The notes beneath the pieces are model-generated. The model did not search any database. It saw only the letters and a list, made by a program, of their open reading frames with translations, and was not told the origin of the DNA. Below, piece after piece: positions 14,736-29,088 of a DNA stretch of 64,000 nucleotides; position 1 is the first letter of the stretch, and each line of letters starts with the position of its first letter. Source of the DNA: Mactromeris polynyma. Taxonomy: Eukaryota; Mollusca; Bivalvia; Venerida; Mactridae. The translations under genes and the position numbers were made by a program. The DNA is taken from NCBI GenBank assembly GCA_032209605.1, contig JASFXZ010000010.1:6965385-7029384 (forward strand). Direction: 5' to 3'.

Positions 14736-16694
14736 ATATATGCCTTCATTATCGGTCCCTTTTTGTAGGAACGCGGCACAAAGTTATACCGATCATAGTA
14801 TAAATGCATTTTCTTTCACATTTAAGATTAACGGGGGAAACAACAAGCAATTCAAAACCGATCAATTCTATTCAATCAAATGTAGAGTCATCAATTTAGC
14901 ATTGTGATCAAATTTTTACGCAGATGATTTATCGCCAATAATTGCGGGACTTACCCTTGTTGCTAGATACCGGAACAAGCGCATCGCCATTGTTATGCCC
15001 ACCTGTTACAGTTCAAGTGCATCAAATCTTGGCATCAAATCTTGGCAACTTCATATTGTGAAACTGCCATTTATTTACAACGCTGTACAAAAGAACAGTT
15101 ATCGCGCAGCAATCGGTAAACAGAACCGAATAAGTGCACTTGCACTAAAAAGTTACTATTAATCAATACATTTGGGTTCACAACTACAACGTGGCTTTGC
15201 AACGTGGTTTTCAGTCGAGAGATACATGCTGGATCTCCAATTAAGTTCGAAACCAGTACTCATGTCGAAATTAATCCGCTGAATAAACTTCTATACAATA
15301 GTCCGTTTATAGTGCTGTTAGATTAGTTCTGAACTGGTGTATGGTTGTATACTGTGACAGACATTCCGCTTCTGAACTTTGTGGCAGAGAGTCACCAAAT
15401 TTGAAGCGAATAGTGAATTAGATGTACGTGAAGGTTTTATATTTGTATTTGTCCAGAAACTGCATAGTTACAGCCCTTGACTTGGTAAAGTAGACGCCCC
15501 AAAGTCCCTAACTGTACAGAAATGTTGATTGACGAATAGTGGTAGAAGTATGGTCCTTACATTAGATTTTATACTTCATATGTCAAATAATGTGACTCAA
15601 ATTGCTCTTCAATAACCGTACACATTCACCAAAGTTTACACAACTCACATATACTGTATAGTGTCAACGGAGAGAACAACTATAAATGATAGAGTTTTGT
15701 GACACAAATGCGAAGTGGGGACATCCATGTCCTAGGGACACAGTTCTAGTTTTGTATATATGGAAGTCCCTATAGAAACAGCTTGACTGTTTGCTTGCAC
15801 AGTTACCTTATTTGTAAGAACTGCACAATGGCCGAACATGAGATGATGTATTTACGATCTATGTCCGTCTTTCAGTGTAGATGCGGAATTGTATGTCTAA
15901 GAGTCAGAACATAGACAATGTCGTGGCCAATCGACCATTCCTCAGGTTACGGTTATATTTTACCCAGATGATCCTCTGAGCATGGCTTAAAGTGACCCTG
16001 ACCCATGGGTTTATATCTCTACTAAATGTTTTGGTTTTGGGGTTTACAAACTTGTTCAAAAATTGTTCAAGCCGAGTCGATGAAAATATTACCGTAAAGT
16101 GACATGGCTTATAAGCTCAATTTAAGCTACAGCCTTGAAACGTTATTACAAATGTAACTTTGTGAACCCATGATACCTTTCAAAGAGTAACACCAGTGGC
16201 AGACATTCTATTATCTATTCCATTGGCACCGACATGTAGGTCAGTCCTCTATTTTTCTGTAAATAACACAACGTGGAATGAACTACAACCTTGAAACTTA
16301 AGTACAATGTAACAGAGATTCTACACGACCATGGTAAGTGTATAAGTTATACATCTGACCTACAGAGCTGTGTTAACCAAACATTATGTCTGGTATGGAT
16401 TTAGTGCTGGCTACAATATCAGTCTGGGGTAAATGTGTTCGAGTCTGGTGTAGCCAGTAGGACAGTCATGGCACCCAATGCATCTGCACAAGCTCATGTT
16501 TTTGTATTGACCATACATAAACATGACAATACTTGGCAAACGTCTGATCCACAGGGCTGTTCCGACCCGAAATCATCTGTGATAAGGTCAAAATAACGGT
16601 TAACATATCGGTCTGAGGTCCAATGTTCGATCCTTCAGTTCGGAAAGCAGTCTACCACCACCTTGGGGCTATATATTGAAGCAAGAAATATGCA
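14736..16694. other. Intergenic
   Basis: No gene was recognised. The T/G-rich part 15800-16690 contains loosely repeated phrases related to the tandem repeat that follows, perhaps an old, decayed array. Confidence 0.5.
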
Positions 16695-16850
16695 TGACCA
16701 CGGTAAACATAGTTCAATTGTTTGATGCTCAGGGCTGTGTCTACCATAACTACGGTAAATATGGCTCCATTGTTTGATGCTAGGGCTATGTCTACCATAA
16801 CTGCGGTAAAAATGGCTCCATTGTTGGATGCAAAGGGCTCTGTCGACCCT
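16695..16850 (+). repeat. 51/52-bp tandem repeat, three diverged copies
   Basis: CGGTAAA(C/T)ATGG, TCCATTGTTTGATGC and AGGGCT(A/G)TGTCTACCA recur with starts near 16721, 16773 and 16824. The ORF across it is produced by the repeat. Confidence 0.8.
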
Positions 16851-17100
16851 ACATTATGTCTGAAATCAAAATCATGTCAGGAACACGGGATAGCAATCGT
16901 TAATATCAAATGCCGTCTGCCCGAGCTTGACATTGCAGCATGGCATTCGTTTGTCACTATATAAATGTGAATACGAATAGCCGATGACCCATCCCAGAAC
17001 CAAATTCACACCCATTTTCGGAATATTTTGTATTTCAAGTTGCTTTGTAGAAATGAATCTCAGTATCTGAAATGAATTCTATTTTGAATCAATTCGGCGA

Positions 17101-17212
17101 GGAGCTATATTCGGAACAGAGTTACAGGTATGCCGTATATAGCTCCAATTCTAGCAAGGGAGCTATATACGGCGATTATTGCTCCACGAACACGTGATCC
17201 GAATACAGCTCC
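17101..17212. repeat. Nested foldback (two inverted repeats)
   Basis: Outer arms: GGAGCTATATTCGG (17101-17114) with CCGAATACAGCTCC (17199-17212), one mismatch. Inner arms: GCCGTATATAGCTCC (17132-17146) with GGAGCTATATACGGC (17159-17173), perfect over 15 bp. Both arms share the GGAGCTATAT word. The opposite-strand ORFs here mirror one another and are not genes. Confidence 0.9.
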
Positions 17213-18826
17213 CGAGGAGCTATATAGAGAGATACATAGTATGACTGCAAACAGGCCTTCGACATTTTGTGGGAAATATAAAGAAAAAAATGGAAATATA
17301 CTCATACCATAAATACCACTATTTTACCGACGTGTGAGTGGTCATGTATCAGCTATTTCGAGGATAGCAAAATTTGTCGAATTACGTACAATTATGCAAT
17401 TAACTTTACCTATATGATATTTCCACCTACATTGTCGTGCGACTATACTATCTGTTTAAGTCGACACACCCTTTCTAATCTTCGCTATTTCGGTGATTGT
17501 ATCCTAATTTTAGTAATAATGAGAAATTGTAATCTTTTACTTTCGCAAAAAAAGACGTCCAATTTTGGTGTTGTGTTACAATAACTATTGACTGGACAGA
17601 CAAAGAAACTAAACATACCCGAATCGTTATTGCGTCACGAGGAAGTGTGTCAATTACTATTTTTGAAAAACAAGGAAATAGTCAAACTTTTATCAATTTA
17701 AATCTTTCTCATAAAATCATAAGATTTTAAATGACGATTGAAATCTAAAGATCATTACGTGGATCTTGTTCGTGACGCATAAAAAATGTTGGATTAGAAA
17801 ATACGAAACCGATAATCGACAACTGAAACAATTAAAACTGTTTAAATAAATATTGTCTCAGAAAGCAAAACATAAAACTCCCCAAATGACAATTATGAAT
17901 GACTTCTTTAAAAATATTAGTCAAATGCAGATTACGAAGGAGCATATATAAAGGTGCAGTCGAAGTATCTCAAGTGGTAGTTCGGTGTATTCTCTCAGGA
18001 TCACAGGATCAATGCACTTGGTTTAATAGTACAATAATTCATACTACCTTACCAATATACAAATACAGTGTATATATCTATTAAATAACAAACGCATTTG
18101 GCTACAACCGTGCGCATGAAAATATTCACCATCAAACCTTATTACCAGACCTACTATTCGAAATCTTAATTCAGCTTAATCGAATTAATCTATTTTGAAA
18201 TGTATATTTACCTTGCAATGTATTTATTGCGTACACTATTTATCGAAATAGGATTCCATGCATTGTCAGCCACGTACTACACAAAACAGAACCACAGTAT
18301 TTCTAAGTTTATGACGTCAGAGAATGGTGTTTAGTAAACAAGAACTTGCAAGACTTACTATATATAAAGTAAGGTCAGGAATGGTAGGAGTGCTCGCATT
18401 TACTTCTTCTGTTCATATATACGGCAACAGAATAAACACAGTGAAGATTGTGAATTTTTTTCCTCAATTTACCCACCCATAGACGCTGTTTGTATCCGCT
18501 TGAATGTTTCCGAGAAAAGGAATTCCTAGATTATTTATAAAAGTAAATAAACGCTTCGATTTGCACTGTTCCGCTTTTTTTCATACGGATATACATGTAC
18601 ATCATCAATGCGATACTTGATGTTACGTATGAAACAATATCCGCATAGAAACAGCTTGTATAAGGCGGACTATACGTGACACAAGCATTATATTGGGATA
18701 AACAAATTAAACGCTTGAACATTTTCTTCTAATATCCCCAAAGTATCACTATCACATAATACACGAATACGGCCCGGATTTTTAAGTCGAATGCTCAAAC
18801 TATGGTAGGATGGTGGAACAGTCTCT
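17213..18826. other. Intergenic
   Basis: No gene was recognised. The last bases (from about 18770) may still be part of the truncated LINE. Confidence 0.5.
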
Positions 18827-18934
18827 TTTTATGCTCGTGAGGTGTGGAACTCTATTCCTGTAAATATACGTTGTATATCTAATGCAGATACATTCAAAAA
18901 TAATTATAGAAACTATTTAATGCTTCATCAATAA
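18827..18934 (+). pseudogene. C-terminal remnant of a non-LTR retrotransposon reverse transcriptase ORF
   Basis: The frame reads FYAREVWNSIPVNIRC, then ISNADTFKNNYRNYL and a terminal MLHQ before TAA (18932-18934). 'xxWNSIPxxIR...FKxxxxxYL' is the usual last block of the ORF2 polyprotein in many invertebrate LINEs. Only this end is present, as expected from 5' truncation during reverse transcription. The clade (CR1/Crack/RTE-like) cannot be fixed from this short piece. Confidence 0.6.
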
Positions 18935-19195
18935 TATTTCATTCTTGCATGTATACGTGCCTTATGTGTTTGTTTTATTATAGTTTCAGATCATCTTAAC
19001 TTTTGTAGCTTTTAATAATCTCATTTACATCCTTATGTTAATACATAATGTACTTGTACAAGTTATTGTTTGTGCGTGTTCGTGTGTGAATGCTTGCGTG
19101 TTTGTGCGTGTGTTTTGGCTGTTTATCTTGTTAATAGAAGGTTTATTGTTAACCTTAATATGTTACCTTCTGAAAATAAGGAGTTATTATTATTA
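18935..19195 (+). mobile_element. LINE 3' UTR and (ATT)n tail
   Basis: The T/G-rich stretch after the reverse transcriptase stop ends in TTACCTTCTGAAAATAAGG and then ATTATTATTAT, a microsatellite tail typical of 3' ends of invertebrate LINEs. Together with the remnant before it, it makes a 5'-truncated insertion of about 400 bp. Confidence 0.5.
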
Positions 19196-21663
19196 TAAAA
19201 GTAATAATCTATAGAGACAATTTGTTTTTGATCTTGGACCAATATTCTGAAATGTAAGGAATATCAAGGAGAGACTAAACCAACACTATATATACATTGA
19301 ATAATGGTTGCTGTCATGTGCTTGCTGCAACGCTGCGATATGTTTTAGAAGGGCAATGACATGATCAGAAACTCCTGTGTTTGGTGTTTAATCCTCCACG
19401 CTTTTAAGTAAATGGTTTAAGCCTACGTCGTCGCTGGACAAACAACAAAAATCACGTTTTATTATATTTATTTCGATATTAATTACCTCCAACTTACTGA
19501 AATCATGAGATTACATTCTGAAATACGATGCGTAGCTTAAGGCACAGGCGAGAGATATATGAATCAGTTGAGAGTGTCTTGTCAATTATATAACCGCATT
19601 ATTAATAAAAGTCTTTTAAGGATCGTCCTTTCTAAATCCGCTGCAATAATTTCATCGGTTTATCGTATTGTTAGGAGGGTGTGCTTTGAAGCGCCTTTGG
19701 ACAATGAAGTTAATTTGAATCATATGAGGCAAATATCAAAAAATGTCTAGCTTCCAATCTGTTAACATTTCATAAGACAGAGATGGCTTGACCTAAATAC
19801 TAACAGATTAAATCAGGAGAAAAACGATATCAAAGATTATTACGAAACGCATGCAAGAAATTAAAAATTTCGATTATGAAACATCCGAATATTGGTACGG
19901 ACCAAAAGTAAACATAGTTCGCCATCGATATGAAAAAGTACGATTAAATCAACACTAAGTAATTATCATGATTGGACCACTAATATATATGTTAACAAAT
20001 AAAAGCCCACTGCATTGAGCGCACTATTAGGCATTTGTATATATCTTTAGGTCAAATGATACCTATGGACATATATATACTTAACGCCATTAAAAACGCA
20101 ACTGCATTACCTTAGCCTTCATTTGTAAAGTGTTAAACGCATCTTTTGTTACAAATGAGTAATTAACTATAAATAGGAAATAAACTTTGGCCCTAGTATT
20201 CATATGTAATAATTGATTAAGTTTAGGAAACAATGTTTGATAAATTAAAATCTAATTATGGAGAATGCAAAACAAATAACCTTTGCCATCGATTTTATAA
20301 CTTTGCGGTAGTTCGTAAGATTCGAATAATTTTACAAGCAAATTGTTTTTTTAATTTTGTGTCTGTTTTAATTCTAAATGAAAACTATTTTATCAGCAGT
20401 TTCTAATTTTAGATAAATGTAAGTTCATATCCGAGAAAGAAGGTAAAGGTACATCATAGGATAGTATATACACACATATGTGCAAAACATTAATAATATC
20501 ATATCGTATCGACCATGGTTAATTATAAACCATCAGACACAAAGTTCTGCAAAAATGGATATTGAACGGCTCTACTCGTAAATTGTTGTAGAAAGCAAAT
20601 GCAAACAGAAATAACAGCGGAAGTGGCTGACATTAATTTTTAATTTCTTCGTCTCTCTGAATGTCTTCATTACAGCCAGTCAATACCGAAATCTATAGTT
20701 AAACTTCCATGTCATCGACGATAAAAACTTACATTTTCTTCACTGTAAATTATTCGCTTTTATCATAGATATAGGGAGTAGTTACCTAGCTTATAATGGA
20801 TCTTGCAGAGCAGCAAATCCAATCAATGACACTACTAGACATGTCAGTGTATAACGTGTTCATATTCCGTGCGAGTGTTCATTGAGAGTGTTACTTTCTT
20901 TTGATCATAAGGCAGAAAATAGTGAAAATAAAACGTCAGCAATTAAGTTATTAAAGTAAAATAAATACAGCCGTATGAAACACACGTATTGTACCTTCGG
21001 TTTTTGTAGAGAATTTATGGGGCAAGCATGCGTATTGTATTTTAGTGTTTAACTTTTGGTCTGAAGTGGAAAATTATTGCTAAATAAAATGAACAGTCTG
21101 TCGTTAAAACAGCAGAGATAGGACAAAAATGATTTTTGAGACAGATGATAGAATGAAACCTTTTTGCAAGGCAATAGTTTCTTTTAGAACAAAGGCTTGC
21201 TGTGAGAGTGGTTACTACACTTTAACTAAAATTAAATCTTGATAACTTACTGGACTCATACCATAGACTAAAATAGTCATTTGTCCATCAAATATTGAAG
21301 TCGGACATATCACACAAAAATGACATAAGCAGTATAATTCATCAGTCACATTGTCATATAGAAATTCAACACATCGATAAATGCATTCGTCTAAAGCTGA
21401 AATTTAAACACAATTTGTAACTTATAGTTCTTAAATCTTGCAGATTTCCAAATCATACGTTCGTTATCTAAAATTCTATGTTATGACGAACTTTAACGGA
21501 AATTGACGAAGTTATTACGATTCTCATTCAGACAATGGCGAGAATCTGTCACACGATCCGATATATCATTGCTAAGGCATGTCTGTCTCCACAGAGTTTC
21601 CCATTCAGATGTATTTCCAAGGCCTTCAGTGTTGCATAAAAAGCAAATTTCCATTTCTTCCTT
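19196..21663. other. Intergenic, AT-rich
   Basis: Nothing recognisable beyond short chance ORFs. Confidence 0.55.
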
Positions 21664-21700
21664 ATATGGTATGGAATGGTATGGTATGGTATGGTACTTT
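21664..21700 (+). repeat. (TATGG)n microsatellite
   Basis: TATGGTATGGAATGGTATGG and further units. Confidence 0.85.
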
Positions 21701-21984
21701 CATTCATAATTACGTCAGCTTGAATAATATAACCGTGTTTGTTCTAAAAGGTGCATATCCCACGTAGGATCGTAATGTGATTTCCATTTTCCTACTAATT
21801 CTGATAAAAATGATTGATGACGTTTACCTGATGAAAGCAAAACAAAAGCCATAAAGTGTTGTTATAATTAATAAACAGGTTGACGAAATAAGATTTGCAT
21901 AGCCACATATTAATGGTTAACACGAATATATGTTGCCCGTTATGTGACATTTACAAGACTGCGGACATATTTTCTTCAACTTAA

Positions 21985-22070
21985 GTCCTTCCGGTAAGGT
22001 CAGCTGATAGAGTACCAGGCTGTCACCCGTGTGGTCTGGGTTCGATTATCGCGTAGGACGTTTTACGTTC
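21985..22070 (+). mobile_element. tRNA-like SINE head
   Basis: GGTCAGCTGATAGAGTACC (D arm) is followed by GGCTGTCACCC (anticodon-loop-like, resembling tRNA-Asp) and the B-box-like GGGTTCGATTATC at 22038-22050. The acceptor stem does not pair properly, so this is a SINE head or tRNA pseudogene. Confidence 0.5.
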
Positions 22071-22831
22071 CTTCGTGAATGTTTCACTACGGTAATTGTT
22101 TCTCTACCTCTGATGGATGTGTGGTAGTTGTCAGCTGTTTTCGGAAGGACAATGTGTACGTAGTACTGGTTGATCAACAATTCCTTGAAAACTCATCAAT
22201 ACGTATAATTGAAATATGTCGTAATATGGCGTTAAACATAATAATTCACATTAACCACATATCAAGTAATTTGAATAACATGATTTATTCAGATATTATG
22301 ATAAGGTATTAATAGTACTGTATTTTTGCAAGGTACACTAAACAACAGATACATGCATTTTCTTACATCATTGTTCTGGTAACTAAAACATGTTTGTGAA
22401 CAGCTTTAGCTTTGGCCCGCCGCTCATGTAGTGGTTGCCAGTTCAGCTGGTGAAGCATAACAGATGAACTGCTCGTGGTCATGTAAGTTGCAGAATACCA
22501 TACGGGTAGCCCGACGTTGGACCATCTCTATCACTAATGATCGTACACCTTAGTAAACATGTTTTTTCATATTGTGTGTATTAGAAGCAGATGACATAAA
22601 TACGTCATGTGTATAGCACTGATTCTAAAATGGCTTTGTAGTTGTACATTGTATATCTCAATGAAGAAAAATGTTATACTAGTACATTGTTGTACATTGA
22701 ACCGAATAGACCGTCGAATCAGTTCTGTTTTTCGGTGTTGCTGTTTAACATTGATTTTGACCTACATTTTTGACCAACCAAATGTTGTCCTCGAAGCAGG
22801 CTTTTTGAAATCTGACCAATCATATTTTTAC
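22071..22831. other. Intergenic, possibly SINE body at its start
   Basis: The part up to about 22150 may be the body of the SINE before it. No gene is seen. Confidence 0.5.
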
Positions 22832-22930
22832 CCAAGAGGCACCAAACGGGGTTTTCGTAAGATGTGCGCTCGTTAGCAATTCGAAGTTTGCCGGAAGTAC
22901 TCTTAGTTCATATTTTTAAGCATCAATTCG
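22832..22930 (+). repeat. Dispersed repeat B, copy 1
   Basis: AAGAGGCACCAAACGGGGTT, TCGTAAGATGTGCGCTCGTT and TTTGCCGGAAGTA are shared with 50165-50245 in the same orientation. The unit is about 90 bp with no ORF; family unknown. Confidence 0.6.
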
Positions 22931-25129
22931 TGCCTTCTCATCAAATTGGTATGTAAAACACCTCCCATTAATTGCAATGTTCAGTATGACAAAATTGTGG
23001 ACTCCTATTGTACATGACTATCTATATAAATTTAAGGTCAGTTCATCGCATACATGAGATGAGGTGTTTCATTACCTACTGTTAACAAACAACCTGTTGT
23101 TACTGTTACTGTTTCCAATATGGCACTTATCAAACTATGCATCTACAAACCCTTTTTTACCATTTTTACCACAAGCATTTCCAGCGTGTATATTTGTGCA
23201 GCATACTTTGGACTTGCTTATGCAATTGTACAAAATATAACTCTGACAAAAACCAAGAGGGGGCATACTGTTTTACAAATATCTCATGTTAAAGATTTTT
23301 CTTGTTTTAATCTATATTAACTCTGACTCTTAACGTTTATAATTGGTATCTAACGTTGGCATTGTATCTTAGGCTTGAACACGGCTCGTTCTGCCAGAAG
23401 TTCGTTCTTATTTGCTAGTGAAAAGACTGGTCAGTATTGACGGGTAACCCAGGACCATGGGCTATGTCAACTGACCGCTTAGCTGAAACGCATCAGGAAA
23501 ACGGCGTAAAACTAAAACACAACAATGTAAGTTAGACATATTTTAGTATCTTCTGCGAGTTATATCTTATTATTTATAGTTAACGCGTACTGTATTCTAG
23601 CCATAATTCCACAATAGTTACCAAAATACTGGAAATATTCCACAGTAAGGACTCGGACACTCGTGTATTAGGTATGCAAATGCAAGTTATATGTGTTAAC
23701 CATATACGTGTGTTTGGTGTCGGCTGCTTTGTTGGCATAACTCTCAAATGTAGCAGACTATATGCTTCGGCGATTTAAACCGCGAAATACATTGGTATCG
23801 TAGTCACCATTTCGTCGGGAGATATTACAACACTACGGGTAATTTTAGAACTTGGAGATTGGTTACAGTAATTAATTTCCCATCCTTCATGAAATACCTT
23901 TAGATGAGAGAAATAAGAAGCCGACAGTCGGAATAAAACGTTCAAATCACATCTACCATTTCAACACGCAATTTTCCCCATCCCATTGTTATAATATCAA
24001 AATAATATCAAATGTTCACAAATATGAGCCAGTGTATCGTATTGCTAATAAGGTTAAAATAGCACACTCCTACCAGCAACACTGTTTGGATATTAAACCA
24101 AAAACAAAACAAAACAACGTAACATATTACCGTACCAATACATACATGTATATCTAGTACCAACATATCAGGCTACAGTTTTGTGGTTCAAATTGTAACA
24201 GAAGTGAACCGAGACTCCATTTCTTAAACCTTAAAATCTGCGATTAATATCGTTCAAAAAAAAAACTTTCTGGGCCGCTTTAAGGTAAGCCAACATTAAT
24301 ATCAGCACGTGTAGATAAAAAAAGCTTAAGGGTTTTTAATTTGTGGATTCTTTTTGGGTGACGTAATTCATTGATAAATAATAAATTATATTTATTTTCA
24401 TTCACTTATTTGTTTATAGCGGGTACATTTATATATGTAGTACAATTACTATACATGTTTATCATTATGCTCATTCTAATCAACTAGAGTGAGCTTCCGG
24501 AAGAAACCAAACTTGGTGTCCTATGAGGAAAGGTGGAGTTGACCTTTGAGCGGCTCGAGCACACAACCTCCGAAGTGAGTAGTCGACATATATCCATTAC
24601 GCTAATGCTCCAATTCTTTTTTGAATATCGTTTTATGATATTGTCCTTGAACGCAGAGAAGAAATGCAGACGATTCCAGTCACTATCAAATTTATACGAT
24701 GGTCTGTCGATCTAACCCGTGTTCCTGTGTTACCAAGCAATACTACCACGTTATTCTACAAGCACCTTCCCAACAGGAATCAAAGTTTGGGCACAAATGA
24801 CAGGAACGGACATATTTTCAGCAGTCAGTCTTGCTGATAATGACCATATACATAAGTAATTTTCCTTGCATATTATATATAAAGCCGTCATCTTGGAATG
24901 AGGGAATTTTCAGGCCATCTGGGTCTGTTACAGAGTGCCCATTTATATAACCATGAAGAATATGTTATGCAATATACTCGTCATAGGTAAGACAATGCAC
25001 ACGTTTTGAGGCTTATTAAAATATTGTGAATGTATGGTTCAACATCGCCACCGTCTACAGTTAACGAAATAACAGGGAGCAAAACAACATTGATAAGGTA
25101 TGTGAGAAGGCGACTCAAATATTTTTTTT
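22931..25129. other. Intergenic
   Basis: No gene or clear repeat was recognised. Confidence 0.55.
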
Positions 25130-25315
25130 CCACAAGGGCTTTAAGTCACATAAACGGTCAAGTCAGGTAGTGACTTTTCTACCTGGGTAGAAACACCGAC
25201 CTTCCATATGCCAGTTAGATAATGTACTCACTAGCCAATTCCTTCCATGGGATTCGAACCAGCAGCGGTGAGAGACAAGTGATTACGTAGACCTTTCTAT
25301 GCTACTACTTGCAAG
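25130..25315 (-). mobile_element. tRNA-headed SINE with a conserved central box
   Basis: The minus strand carries the B box GGTTCGAATCCC (plus 25249-25260), then ATGGAAGGAATTGGCTAGTG, and then a stretch reading CATATGGAAGGTCGGTG and TTTCTACCCAGGTAGAAA. From memory, the last two blocks resemble the conserved central part of SINEs widespread in molluscs (MetaSINE type). Best supported SINE of the window. Confidence 0.65.
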
Positions 25316-28300
25316 CATCATGTAGCAACAAGTGTCATGCAACGAACGAACGTATTTATTCCGGACGTTTAATGGAATAGTTACGGTATATTTAATTAAC
25401 CAACACTCCTTATTGTTCAACGCCCAACCATTTAACATTTTTGGGAAATACTACGTATGATATTTTCCTGACGCAATGCCATTTCCTATAATATAGCACA
25501 ATACTCCAAAGTTCTGATTAAACTGATAAAGCATGCCGATGACGATTGATCTCTGCGAATAGCCATTGATTTTGGATTTTCACACAATGATCTGGAAATG
25601 AGATGATGTTTAGTTGCGTTTCATCCCTCACATACGCCATTGGTAGGTGGAACAATCCTTGTTAATGAACGGAAATAACTCATTTCATCGACACATGTCC
25701 ACCAGTCTACATTCATGCTGTGCAAACGAACCGGACATTTCCCAAATATGCTCAGTTCAAGCCAGAGGTTATCGTCGAATCAGTAAGAATGGAGGATATT
25801 ATCCGGTTTTCAATGTGGAGGCGTTCGCAACGCCCGACAACGCCTGGAATGATTTAACACCTAAAGATAACTGATAGTGTATAAAGACAAAACACGCATT
25901 GCATACTGTTCCAAACGTCATTTACTCGCTGTTAATTTGATCAGTACTGTCAAGGAAATATGTTAGTGTCATCGACATATCCGTTGCAATCCGTTATTTA
26001 AACACCCTCTCATTTTCTAAACATTCATTATTGCTTAAATTTTCTAAAAATAAGACAAATGACAATGTTGACATGCCTTCTCTTAAAGGGTTTGATCGAA
26101 AAATAATAGCAAAAACGTATGACAGACTTTTCATAGATACACATGATGATCATTTTAATTTTCTTCCATCAAATATTTCAAAAACCATTTCTTTATCTGT
26201 TATTTCTATGACATATAACCCTTGTAATTTGTTTAACGTAGTATATGAGAATTCATTGATTCATTAGACAATAGTACTAGGGATGTGGTGTCTGTTTTTG
26301 CGACATTGTCATCAGTTACTGAACCAGAAGCGTTGTAAAACCCCACAATTCTGTGCATGCACCTGTAACTCTCCATTGTTCGCAAATAAATATATATTTT
26401 CAAAGAAAAGAAAGATTTTTCAAGTTCGAATAGTGGCCTTCAATCTTCATTTCAACGAAATGCGTGGGCCATTAACTGGATGTCCTTTTAGATAATATAT
26501 TTTCTGTGAAATATGTTTTGCAATTATCTAGGAATGTTGAATTATCAATTTTCATTGTGAGAGCAATTAAAGTAAACAAAACGGTCCCAATACGTTCAAT
26601 TGCTTTGCTCGTATTTATGGATATTGAATTAATTGATGCGTTTGTTCTCGACAAATCTATGTTAATTGGCAATTTATTCTAGAATATAGATTTTAACTGA
26701 CTATATAGATCGGTCTACCAACGATGTCATTTTCAACAAATAACTGTTTAAACAGATTCAATTACTGTTTTGTAGGAGCATTTGTACAACGGCTAAGCAC
26801 GTTCCGTTTCTAAACGAGTACTAGACATTCCAAATATAGTTTGATTACGGTGTCCAAGAATCCGCACCCACGTTGGATCAATTCATCTATCGTCATCGTA
26901 TCAATCAATTACTCAATTATATAATTATTGACGAGATTCCTCGTACTGCGTTTTAACTTTAGCGTGTCAAAGATATGTTCCATTTTAAGCGCTGCTTTTA
27001 AGTCGATCCCACCAACATTTTAGAGATTCCTAGTGGCTATATGTATTCCATTCATCAAACGGACTTCAGATGTAGTTTCATGCAGTCGCTGTATACATAT
27101 ATTCTGTTTGATTCAGTTTGTTTGATACCCGCTTTCATTTGTGTAACCTAACATACTTTTCTGTATAACATGCAGCGTCTTTCTCTACTGCAGCCTCTAC
27201 GTTTTCGATAAGCTCAACAAACGGATTTCTCACACTGACATGCGCACATGTAATGATTTTGGCTCAGAAATAGTGTGTGTGATACAACATTTTGACCCGG
27301 CATCTACTATATCTGATATGTAATTTACGATTGGTAAAATGTATAAATCCTTACGTTTAAAGGAACAGGTGAGTTATAATTGCGCTATGAATTAGATAAA
27401 CCCAGAACGATGCAAAGTTTAAAATGTATTCTTAGAAGTGTCTGGTACCGTAAAATATTATCGCAAAGTGCTCTCATTATATTTCCTGTTACCGTCAAGA
27501 GGTGGACGACGAATATAAATATTTGATTTAGAATTGACGACAAAGATGACGTATTTAACATTAAACTATTGAGGTTATCATTTTCAAACATCCGCTAATC
27601 GACCTAGTGTTCGTGAAATCATAATGCTTCAATTTACACATTGTTTGAATTCCATTAAAAGCTATTCTAGCATTCCATGATCGCGTAACGTTGGGCAAAT
27701 AATAGATACGCACATCGTTTGAGAAAACCTGGATGTTTTTTGCATGTATCGCTCGGCCAAACATAGAGTATTCTTGTTTCCAATACTGCAATTGTTGTAG
27801 AATCATCTGGGGTTTACACATTGGTTTCTCATGAATTAAACGTGTTTGTTGATAATCCCTCTCTCCTTTTCTGTCATGTCAATTTTGTTGTATGTCTACT
27901 ATATTATAGTGTCTTTATTTCTGGTGTTGATACAGAGGAAACTATCAGACTGGCCTTGCCTTCGTCAGAACGAAATCCACCCCAATCGCAAAACCGGAGC
28001 GAAACTGATAATGCAATAATGCGATTTGCAATTGCAATATTTGTTTCACTGACTCAAATACTTCAATGACTTTAACAATCGGCCCGGATCCTAAGCGGAT
28101 TACCGTTAAACTGTTATACTATTGTTTTTTCATAAGTAGTATTGTCGTTCAAATACTATAGCTATCTTATATGAACAAGTTAATATAATCTTAGGCAAAT
28201 ATGAGCTTTTATTGGTTATTTGTAGAACTTAAGTCCGAGAATACTATGTTCTTGAAAGATATAGGGCCATAAAATGTTGAGACAAAAGTGGGCAAAAGAT

Positions 28301-29088
28301 TTAACCGGTGGGGATTTTAAGAAGCCGCTTAATCACCCGTAATAGGCATGTTCTACATCAAATTGTGGGAAATGCCATATTTTTTGGCGTTCTTTAGCAC
28401 CTGTCGTTCATTTAAACAGGACGGGTAATATACATGTATAGATAAAATATACAATTAGGCATTGTTTAATTTGATTAGCGATTGTGTTTGAAGATACCGG
28501 TATTCTACCTTCATAATGACAATCTCTAAATGACAGACAAGGTCGTGAACGATATGATCATACGTGGTCTTTTATATGTATCTTCAGACAAAACTGTCAG
28601 GTTTTATCAGATTGAAATATCTAAAGCTAGTCACCAGACGGGACCACGCCCTAATATATTTGGAACGAAATTAAACAGCCATAGAATTCCATCGTAAGTA
28701 TGATGTAGCTGAATGAAATATATTTGTTAAAAACACATCAGTATTCAAATTACAGTGTACTATTAAAATTATTAAAGACTGTTCTGAGTAGTACATTGAA
28801 GTAACAAGCATCACTATGAAATCATTTCACGAAATGAATTACATCCACTACGACATTTTTTTATAAAAATTACAACATATTTAATACTTACTGGTTTGTC
28901 TATGTGAAACAACCATCACGTTTTGGTTTAAATTTCTACTTTTGTCGTCGGATGGGGTTTTCTTTTTCACATGTAGAAATTTAAAGCTTTTTGCTTCATT
29001 TAAATGATGTTCTTTCGTAAATATGCAACTTTAGTATGTTTTTTTTTAAATTCTCCATCAAAATGAAACTATAAGACAGAATCTACTA
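25316..29088. other. Intergenic
   Basis: ORFs of 60-86 codons on both strands around 25650-28070 show no domain, no shared style and no convincing splice sites. No gene is called. Confidence 0.5.

Noticed and set aside
17105..17312. Two opposite-strand ORFs of 60-66 codons
   Set aside because: They mirror each other because of the nested palindrome.
22020..22060. True tRNA-Asp gene
   Set aside because: The anticodon loop resembles tRNA-Asp but the acceptor and D stems do not close.
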